Shown here in pieces: positions 56,372 to 64,000 of a stretch of 64,000 nucleotides of DNA. How positions within the stretch are numbered: position 1 is the first letter of the stretch; every line of letters begins with the position of its first letter. A program made the translations under genes and the position numbers. The stretch comes from Brachionus plicatilis (lineage: Eukaryota > Rotifera > Eurotatoria > Ploima > Brachionidae): assembly GCA_010279815.1 (NCBI GenBank), contig QEOQ01000663.1, positions 336,511 to 400,510 of the forward strand, read 5' to 3'. Under the pieces are notes generated by a model. It was not told where the DNA came from and did no database searches. It saw only the letters and a list, made by a program, of their open reading frames with translations.

Positions 56372-58189
56372 ATGGACTCAAAAGGTATAAGTGTCAAAAG
56401 TTTCGATGGTCATACAGACCCCAAAGAATTCAAACGTCTATTTGATTTAAATGCTGTATTATTAAATTGGAGTGATGAGAAGAAACTAACAGTACTACCA
56501 TTGTTATTGACTGCAAAAGCAAAGCGATTGTACGATGGTTTAACTGATGCTCAGAAAGCTACATCTGAATTGATTATGACTGAATTGGTCAATGGTTGTT
56601 CGCAATCAGCTGAAGCGCTCCATCAAGATTTTTTAGACCGTAAACCGCTTTTTGATGAAACCGTTGTCGATTTTGCGAAGTCTTTACAAGCCTTATTAGA
56701 GAAAGCTTTACCTGCTTTAGATACAGCCCAAAAGAAGGTTTTATTAAAAAACAAATTGTCAGCTCATTTACCTGAACACATGAGAATGCTGATCAAATTT
56801 AGCGCTGACAAATCATGGGACCAATTGTTAGATTGCCTTGAAGAGACACTTCCAAACGTAAAAGTAGTATCATTGCCACAAAATCAAATGGAGACTACAG
56901 CTTTCAATCAATTTAAATATGAGTCGGGAAGTATGGAAGTCAAGCAGGAGCCGAGGGAGCTTGATATGAATTTAGCACGTATGGGGTTCAAAGGGAAATG
57001 TTACTTTTGTAATCGAGTGGGTCACAGAAAGGAAAATTGTTACGACTACAAGAGGTCAAACAATTCATATGGAAACGGTGGTTATGGTCGTGGTCGTGGA
57101 GGTAGTATTGGTAATGGTAGTGGTGTACATGGTAATGGTCGTGGTCGTCCGTCTAGCGGTACTGGAGGTAGTTATCAGAGGCAAAATGGAAAAAACTCAA
57201 AAATGGAAATGGGCCCTAGTTCAAGTGATGAACTGGCCGAGTTTAATACTGTTGAAGTATCACCTAAGCTAATTGAAACTGGAGAAGTGAATGTAAATCT
57301 TGCTTATACCCAAGATGTTGGTTTGATTACTCGTAGATGTAAAGTGATGTTCAAAAACAGTAAGGACAAACAGCGTCTTACTGCCTTGTTTGATAGTGGA
57401 GCAACACATTCCATTATTCGTAAAAGTGGATTAAGTTCACAAATACAGAATGAAATCGAACATTTTTTGGCTAAAGGAGTCGATACAAATGGCCGTGATT
57501 TTAAAAGGTGTCCAGTAAATATCCAAGGAATTACTGGTGTGGTTTCAGAAGACTGTGTGTCAGTGCCTGTGTGGTTTTCAGTTGGTAACTGGTCAACTGT
57601 ACATAGTTTTGTTGTTTCTAAAGAACTTAAGACCAAAGAAGTTTTACTTGGTCGCGACTTTTTGAAGCGTTATGGCGTGGTGATTGACCATTCAAAAGAC
57701 TCTATTCTTATCGATTATAATGGTTACGATACAGACCAGTTATGGAACGAAGCCTCAAAACAGTACTCGTGTATCTCAATTAATCATGTAATACTTGAAC
57801 CAAGAAGTGAAACGTTAGTGCAGTGTAAAAATTTGAATTTAGAAAGTAGTAAATATTTGTTGTTTACACCAAAAGTTGATGAACAAGGTGTTTATTGGAG
57901 CCATTGCGTAAGTAAAACAAATAATAATGGTGATATGGTAGTCCAAGTGTTAAATTTAAATCCGAATCCTATTGAGGTTAAAGCCAATGAGTATGTTGGA
58001 TATTCATCTGAAGAGTTTGAAGTGATTGAAAATTCGAAGATTGAGGTTAATGAGACCAAAATGGTTCCTCAAGAGAAGCCACTTGAAAAATTTGAACTTG
58101 AAGAAAGATTATCTAAGTTGTTATTTGGTCCGAATTTATCAGGATATGAAGTTAATAAGGTTAAGAGTGTAATAACAAAGATTTTTTAG
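56372..58189 (+). CDS. Ty3/gypsy Gag-protease ORF, cut off before pol
   Basis: A 605-residue open frame. Residues 1-190 are a retrotransposon Gag region (helical, with FDGHTDPKEFKRLFDL and VVDFAKSLQALLEK). A CCHC zinc knuckle follows, C210-x2-C213-x4-H218-x4-C223 (CYFCNRVGHRKENC). Then comes a Gly/Arg/Ser-rich linker (about 233-265) of GRGRGGSIGNGS type. A retropepsin-like protease comes next with the active site LFDSGATHS (Asp341) and LLGRDFLKRYG (425-435). The reverse transcriptase expected next is absent. The frame ends at a TAG that belongs to the flanking 190-bp repeat, so this is a 3' truncation. The lack of any stop or frameshift over 1.8 kb shows a young insertion. A 67-codon frame over the Gly-rich linker is a shadow. 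Confidence 0.93.
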   Translation: MDSKGISVKSFDGHTDPKEFKRLFDLNAVLLNWSDEKKLTVLPLLLTAKAKRLYDGLTDAQKATSELIMTELVNGCSQSAEALHQDFLDRKPLFDETVVDFAKSLQALLEKALPALDTAQKKVLLKNKLSAHLPEHMRMLIKFSADKSWDQLLDCLEETLPNVKVVSLPQNQMETTAFNQFKYESGSMEVKQEPRELDMNLARMGFKGKCYFCNRVGHRKENCYDYKRSNNSYGNGGYGRGRGGSIGNGSGVHGNGRGRPSSGTGGSYQRQNGKNSKMEMGPSSSDELAEFNTVEVSPKLIETGEVNVNLAYTQDVGLITRRCKVMFKNSKDKQRLTALFDSGATHSIIRKSGLSSQIQNEIEHFLAKGVDTNGRDFKRCPVNIQGITGVVSEDCVSVPVWFSVGNWSTVHSFVVSKELKTKEVLLGRDFLKRYGVVIDHSKDSILIDYNGYDTDQLWNEASKQYSCISINHVILEPRSETLVQCKNLNLESSKYLLFTPKVDEQGVYWSHCVSKTNNNGDMVVQVLNLNPNPIEVKANEYVGYSSEEFEVIENSKIEVNETKMVPQEKPLEKFELEERLSKLLFGPNLSGYEVNKVKSVITKIF

Positions 58190-58376
58190 TGTGATTTTTT
58201 CCTTTTTTTTTATTTTTCTTGTCCAACTCAACCGATCAAAAAAAACCATTCACATGAACCCGACTTTCCAATCAAACCAGTCAGCTTCCAATAAAAGAAA
58301 ACTTAATTTAAATCTTCTTCCTTTCCAATTTTGAATGTTTTTTAATTAGATAATTTTAAGTCTTATTCCTTCATTT
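58187..58376. repeat. 190-bp direct repeat, right copy
   Basis: Identical to 55722-55911. Its first three bases supply the stop codon of the Gag-protease frame. Confidence 0.95.
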
Positions 58377-58662
58377 ATTTTTGTTGTTTCTTTTAAAAAT
58401 TTAATTAATTTTCTTAAATTCAAAATTATAAATAAAATTTTGGAATTTTGATTAATCTAACCAAATGCGCTAGGCTATTGAAAATTTGAACGAGTGAAAA
58501 TAAAAAGATTTGAAAAAGTCGAAGATTGGATTTAATTTAGTTCTAATTTTTAAAATTTTCTTTTAATTTGAAAAAAAGTACAAAAGTTTTAAGTATTTTT
58601 TAGTACAAAAAATATTTTATTGAATATTTTACAATTTATTTACAGAGAAATATTTAAAGGAA
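58377..58662. other. Spacer, CDK8 3' flank
   Basis: AT-rich DNA between the 190-bp repeat and the CDK8 stop. It carries the CDK8 polyadenylation signal on the minus strand (58635-58640). Confidence 0.5.
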
Positions 58663-60582
58663 TCATCTGTTTTTTTGCTGTCCAATTTGATGATGATTTT
58701 GTTGATGTTGTTGATTTGGATGCTGATGTTGATTTTGCATTTGATTTTGAGCCATCATATCTGGATGAATGTGAGGCTGATTTAAATTATTAGATGATTG
58801 ATTTCTCTAATTTAATTGAAAAATTCTAGAAAAATATGAAGCTAAAATTTGCCAACTTACGTTATAGAACATTCGCTGATTATTGTTTTGCGCATACTTA
58901 ATATTAATTATTTTAAAAATTTTATGTAAATTAAAATGTACTTGTGGATTAAAATTTGAATCATTTTGCTTTTGATTCATTAGATTCATGGGTTGATTGG
59001 CTTGTTGTTGAGGTCCAGTTGGATTCATTCGCATTCGCTTGTCTGGAGGCTGATGCAACTGATGCTGCTGCTGTTGATGGTGCATGTGTTGTTGATTTTT
59101 ATGCGCTTCTTTATCATGATCAGATTCCTCTTCTGGAATACACTCTCGCTTAGGATACGGTATATCTTTAAAGCATTCAAAAGCACTACAGAATTTTAAA
59201 AAGTGAACAAAAACTATAAATTTTTTTATTTAATTACTCTTCAGTTGGCTTAGGATCTTCTTTGAAATAAATATCATCCATAGCTTGTTGTGTGGTTATT
59301 CGTTTCAAAGGGTCCATGATCAGTAGTTTAGTTAACTATAAACAAAAATATTGTGAAAATATATTTCGAAATAATGGAATTTTTAATTTACCAAAACAAA
59401 TTCTCTGCTATCACTTCGAATTTTATGCTTTTCCATGTATTTTGCCAGCGAACAATTCTGGTAGCTAAAGCATAAAAATTTAAAAAATATTTATTTTCCT
59501 TTAATTAAGCCAACTTTGATTTTTTAAAATCTTTTGCAAAATTATTGTACTCAGGCATTTTTTTGATATCTTCCCAGTCTTTTTCCATCGGATAGCCCAT
59601 CACATTGAAAATTCGATCCAACTGATCTTGATGGTAAGGATTATTTGTCTTAATATCTTCCTGCTTACAATGAAAAATAGGCTCATAAGTAAGCAATTCT
59701 GAAAATATGCAACCTATAGCCCAAATATCAATTGCTTTTGTGTAATGACGGGCTCCCAAAAGCAGTTCTGGAGAACGATACCAAAAAGTAACTACCACTG
59801 GGTCAAGATCCGCTAATGGCCGTAATGGACAATTAAATAAACGCGAAAATCCCATATCCCCAATTTTAACTCGACCTCTTTCAAAACCTTCACCCATAAC
59901 AAGTATATTTGCTGGTTTCTTTTTTTTTATTAAAATTGGATTTAAAAAAGACAGTTGTTAATTACTAGATCTCTATGTAGAATCCAATTACAATGTAGAT
60001 AGTGTATTCCAGCTAAAATTTGATATAGCAACGATTTTACCATGCTTCGTGGACAGTCAAATCGTTTGGTCTGCTTACTTGATCTATGATGCTTAATTAT
60101 ATGCTTTAAAGAAATTGATTAAAAAAAATATAAAAAATTTTAAAAAATTTAGTAAAATTTACCCATAGGTCATGTTCTGCAAATTCAAATAATAGCCAGA
60201 CTTTTCGATCATGGTGCGAGAGAAATACTTTGAGAAGAGTGATAACATTCGGATGTTTGAGTTCTCTTAAAAGCTTTTTTTAGACAGAATTATTAAATGA
60301 TAAAGTAAAATATTAGAGTAAAAAAATACTGCTATTTCTCTACAGGCACTAGTTGACAGACCAGAGCCTTCTATCTGCTTCAGAGCGAATTCTCGCGTGT
60401 CTAAGCTAGATTTTAAAATTTATCTATAATCGAAATTAGAGTGAGAATTTTTACCCATCTTTTTTCTTTGCCTTGTAAACGTGTCCATATGTTCCGCGGC
60501 CTATTTTCCAATTTTTAAAATCAAAAACATCTTCGACTTTTTTTCGTTCTCTTTCAAGCTGTTCTTTAAAGTCAAGATCCAT
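58663..60582 (-). CDS. CDK8, Mediator kinase (10 exons)
   Basis: Cyclin-dependent kinase 8, the catalytic subunit of the Mediator kinase module with cyclin C. I assembled exons 60582-60455, 60405-60330, 60273-60163, 60103-59966, 59918-59515, 59464-59392, 59335-59238, 59185-58942, 58896-58861 and 58806-58663. The introns are 45-59 bp. They give 483 residues (human 464). Motifs are [11 protein letters not shown], catalytic Lys52, the CDK8-specific STSACRE helix with Glu66 (SMSACRE in human), HRDLKPAN (148-155), DMG instead of DFG (172-174), [18 protein letters not shown] and [17 protein letters not shown] and a His/Gln/Asn-rich tail follow. The exon 5 donor is unusual (GTTGGC), but the next exon joins exactly in frame and matches the family. 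AATAAA sits at 58640-58635. The plus-strand frames near 58956-59199 are antisense shadow of the Gln-rich exon. Confidence 0.96.
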
Positions 60583-60807
60583 GATAACTTCAAAGTGAGT
60601 GAATAGGTTTTTTTTAGTTTCACCTATTATTATTTAAGAGAACTAAATAATAAAATATTATATAAATTTTAAATCATCAAAATAAATTACTGACTCAAAA
60701 AGCAAAATAAAATTAACTTTTTTGGTAATAAATATGTGAAAAAAATTAAAAATTTAAGGATTATGAAATAAAATTTAAAAAAATTGATCTACTTTAATAG
60801 CACTTTA
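60583..60807. other. CDK8 5' flank
   Basis: Probable CDK8 leader and promoter on the minus strand. No clear TATA box is seen. Confidence 0.35.
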
Positions 60808-60875
60808 ATAAATGAAGTGGTAATCGGTCTTTCATGGCAAGACCATTAGCATGTTGACTAATCTTGAAATTGAAA
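60808..60875 (+). mobile_element. LINE 3' tail fragment
   Basis: It matches the tail at 9577-9650 in order and spacing: aataaatgaagtg, taatc, a hairpin (GGTCTT...AAGACC), ttgactaatc, then cttgaaattgaaa. Only the 3' tail is present, as expected from an extreme 5' truncation during target-primed reverse transcription. Confidence 0.7.
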
Positions 60876-62599
60876 AAAAATTATGAAATAAATGAAAGAT
60901 TCTCGGATTAATATTTAATTTACGTTTAGGATAAAAAGGTTGTGCATATTTCTAGCAAAAGTTTTCTCCAAAAAAAAATAAGGAAAAAAAATGTTTTTTA
61001 GTAATATTTGCTAAAATTAAAAAATTAAAAATTTAGTGTCTGGTAAATTTTTTTATAATTTTATCAATATTAGATAACTTTAAAAGTTCACTTAAAGGCT
61101 CTATTTCCAGATTGAAGAAATGAATTCTAAAGAAATAATACAAAGAAGAAGATTAAATCATATTGAAACATGTTTTAACTGTTTAGAATAGAATTTTTTT
61201 TAAGAACAAAATTAATTTAAATTAGAAAAAAAAAATTTTGTTTAAATAAAATCTAAATTCAAAACTACCGTATAATAAATGCTTACAGTTTCCCCTTAGT
61301 GAAAAAAAAATATTATCTGTAATAAAAAAATTGAGGGTTTAAATTATTAGATATTTCTAAAGATTTATCATTAATGATTTGATCGAAATAATTGGGGCGC
61401 TATTAGATATTATGATTTAATTAAAAATTATATTTTTCGTCAAAAAACCGTTATTTAAGAAGAAAAATAGTTAGATAACTAATTAAAAAATTTTTTTTTA
61501 TTGAACTAATTTAAATTAATAGATAGAATACGTTGTATTGAACTAATTTTTTAATTTTGGTTCACAAAAAAAAATCATTTTATGCCTAGAATTTATCTTT
61601 TTTAAATAATATTGTTAAAAATGGTGGTTATACTTAAAATTAAATAATATGAAGTGCCTCAAACCTACTAAAAAAACAACCATATGCTTGTATTCCTGAC
61701 AAAAAGGACTATCACAAGTTTTTTCTTGCAGATAAAAAATTTTACGGAGCAACTTTTCTGTTAAAATGTGCACCATCTCTTTGAATCAAAAAAATAAAAA
61801 AATTGCTTTAAAATTTTACCCAGAGAATCAAAAGAGAAAAATAAAAATAAAGATTTTATTTTATTTATTTTTTAAATCTTTTTCGAGCTAAAGCTTTAGC
61901 TTCTTTAGAAAAAATTAAAAATGATTTTGAACGCTTTTATTTTGCTGATTTACGAAATTTTGTAGAATTTATTTAGCAATTTTATATTTTTTCTTATAAA
62001 GCTTACTCTTAACAATTTTCTGTATTAGGACTTTTCCTATTAATATATTTCCTTGATTATGTGTATTTCCTCCCTTCATTAAATGCCTTCATTAACTACG
62101 ACAACAGACAGTAAAATTTAAAATTTAAAAATTTAAAATCCTAGAGTTAATTATATTTATCATTAGAACCTGGTAAAAATTTATTTTATTTAAGAGTTTA
62201 AAACTTTTTAAAAAAATTTCATACCACAAATTTTCGATGCAAAAGCTTTATTTTTTTAAGATATTGACATTATTGAAATTTTTGACTTCAAATTTAAGCA
62301 GTTAAAATATAGAAAAATAATAACTTTATAAATATTTTAAACAACTGCACTTTGACAGAAGTTGACATATAGATTAGTCTTTTTATATTAAATAATTTCG
62401 TATTTACAGAAGGAGAAATGCTGCAAGCTAGTTTAGAGAAATTTGTAAAAAACTGACCTTTAACAGCTTTTATATAATTTCCACATAAATTTATCGCTTC
62501 AGGAACATCAATATTTCATTTAGTGAAGATCATAAAAATAGTTTCGACCAATCTATATAAACCTTATCATAAAAACACCAATTTTTTAGACGAGACGAG
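60876..62599. other. AT-rich region, no gene
   Basis: No exon or repeat with clear ends. Short coding-like patches around 61650-61990 are not in one frame. Confidence 0.35.
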
Positions 62600-62830
62600 T
62601 AAAAATTAACTAATACAGCCTCTTAGTTCTTGTCAGAGTGACTAATGGTTGTGCCATTATGGTTGTGCTAGAATTTTTATACTTAATTTCTTTTAAAAAA
62701 AGATAGGCCATTCACAAAGATAAAAAGAAAAGGAATCTCTGTGGTACTCCTAATTTAAGAGATACAAGTTTTGAATTTTCATTATCAAGACAAATAATTT
62801 GTGATCTATTAGTAATATATTAAAAAGGAG
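62600..62830 (-). mobile_element. LINE reverse-transcriptase fragment
   Basis: Minus-strand reading gives QIICLDNENSKLVSLKLGVP, then QRFLFFLFL and NGL-like. This is a degraded VPQG-x-x-x-SPFLF motif B of a non-LTR reverse transcriptase. It is short and decayed. A scrap of the AAGTCCAAGTC MITE family follows at about 62845-62905. Confidence 0.55.
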
Positions 62831-63344
62831 GCACAGGGAAAAAATTTTTAAAGTCCAAGTCAAATCTGACTTAAAATTGTTGATTTTGACTTTTGACCAA
62901 CTCTTTAAAATATTCATTTTCATATTCATTCATTCATTTTTTTTTACTATTAAAAAAAAAATTTAAAAAACTTAAATAAAAAATTATAGAAAAAATAAAT
63001 AAGTAGAGTTTTTGATTTAAAACTTTCAAAATATTTGTATTTATTCTTTATTTCTTTTCAAGTTTTGGGTTACTCAGAGTTCATTAGAATGGCTTAAGCC
63101 TTTAATCAATCTAATCTAATTATTAGTTAGATTGAACCAAAATAATTTAGAAAATCTTGGATTGCTTAATGAAAATTCATCTTTTTTTATTTGGTTTAAA
63201 TTAACTTAAAAAATTTGTTTCATAGTTAGATTTTGGTTTTATTTTGTTACTTTAATTTAGAATACTGATAAAAAAAATTTCGTGAAGAATAGTTTTTAAA
63301 TTTATTTATTTTATTAATTTTTTTATTTTATTGGGTCATGTCTA

Positions 63345-63890
63345 CTTTGTGATCAAGTGTTCTCAAAAGAATGTGATCATAAGTCTCATGTCCAGAATGT
63401 GATTATTTTGATCCCAAAATATTTATTAAACTAATTGTGATCAAAATTTGATCACCAAAAAATTTTACTGATCACAAAAATATTTTTTTGATCATCAAAT
63501 AATTTTTCAAGAAACAAATGATGAATTGGAGGAGTTTGAACAAATTAGACAAAAAAATTACCAGTGACCAGATTTGAAATTGCAAAAGAAAAGTCAGCTA
63601 TGGCTTTGGTACCAATAGAAGCTTCTGATGAATCTAAGTTGGCGGCTAAAAAAGCATTTAGCAACCATCCAAATCTGGTGGCCTGTAGCATATGTGGTGA
63701 ATTTATAAATAAACAAAAGGGCGTTAAACGTTAAAATGTCCAAGAAACATAAATAGTTAACATTTTTCTTGTTTTTTTTATGCAAAAAGTGAACTAATTT
63801 TTTTAACTCAATTGATATGTGATCATTGATCACTGGTCACATTCTGGACATTAGATCTGTGAAAAAATTTTTTTTGAACACTTGATCCCT
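63345..63890. mobile_element. DNA-transposon remnant with ATGTCCAGAATGTGA inverted repeats
   Basis: ATGTCCAGAATGTGA (63389-63403) is mirrored by TCACATTCTGGACAT (63838-63852). An outer GATCAAGTGTT pair (about 63352 and 63880) is also inverted. Many TGATCA and GATCAAAA motifs lie inside both ends. Between them a plus-strand open stretch (63565-63735) reads RFEIAKEKSAMALVPIEAS, then AAKKAFSNHPNLVACSICGE and INKQKGVKR. It looks like part of a transposase with a CxxC zinc ligand pair. The family is not identified. Confidence 0.6.
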
Positions 63891-64000
63891 TTTGTTCATA
63901 CCAAATTTTGTAAAATATTTTAAAATCTAAAATACAGGATCCAATGATACTTGTTTTCTTGGACTTCTCAACTCTAAATTTATGGATATTTTTTGTACTT

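Noticed and set aside
57069..57272. Val/Met-rich frame in the Gag ORF
   Set aside because: Shifted reading of the Gly-rich linker of Gag-protease.
59505..59514. KLA ending of the CDK8 kinase exon as a true C-terminus
   Set aside because: The protein would stop inside the kinase domain; the next exon restores the conserved [12 protein letters not shown] block in frame.
1..64000. CRISPR arrays, bacterial operons, ribosome binding sites, rRNA or tRNA genes
   Set aside because: Spliced genes and metazoan families show a nuclear animal locus; direct repeats present are tandem or transposon-derived, and no cloverleaf with valid arms was found by eye.

Overview
The window is nuclear DNA of a compact, very AT-rich animal genome. 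Coding exons stand out as GC-richer islands in A/T-homopolymer-rich sequence. Every intron I could place with a conserved protein is tiny (45-67 bp, GT..AG). The metazoan DM-domain gene, a metazoan-type CDK8 and the non-LTR families fit a small invertebrate. A monogonont rotifer such as Brachionus is my best guess, but this is inference and not shown by the sequence.

Layout: 1-7.4 kb holds nothing I can support. Three Cdc42-class Rho GTPase genes lie on the plus strand: a canonical Cdc42 (7438-8080) and a tandem pair of diverged paralogues (24103-24738 and 25027-25657). All three are split at the same codon. From 8.5 to 16.5 kb and from 26.7 to 36.3 kb the DNA is a graveyard of mobile elements: non-LTR fragments on both strands, a Ty3/gypsy pol remnant, a hAT transposon with long terminal inverted repeats, a MULE, and several MITE families with readable target duplications. 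A head-to-head inverted duplication of a tryptophan-rich coding exon sits at 35.55-36.28 kb. 37.6-38.6 kb is an intronless DMRT gene on the minus strand. 40.7-45.4 kb is again repeats: a hAT MITE, a foldback element, a LINE, a gypsy integrase remnant and a short GC-rich array.

The right part is gene-rich. It has a Tyr/Asn-rich protein gene (46326-46718, minus), SSU72 (49833-50604, minus) and DLST (50877-52460, minus). It also has a two-exon Tyr-rich protein gene with a TATA box (54595-55134, plus) and CDK8 in ten exons (58663-60582, minus). I assembled the exons by hand from splice-site phase and conserved protein sequence. Between the Tyr-rich gene and CDK8 lies a recently inserted Ty3/gypsy piece (LTR-like leader plus Gag-protease ORF), bounded by 190-bp identical direct repeats.

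Functionally the conserved genes are housekeeping or regulatory. SSU72 and CDK8 both act on RNA polymerase II transcription, DLST is a TCA-cycle enzyme, Cdc42 controls actin and polarity, and DMRT acts in sexual or neural development. I see no operon. The window is best read as ordinary host genes embedded in heavily decayed transposons. The most unusual points are the Cdc42 paralogue pair, the mirrored W-rich exon, the 190-bp-flanked gag-pro insertion and the MITE families with intact target duplications.
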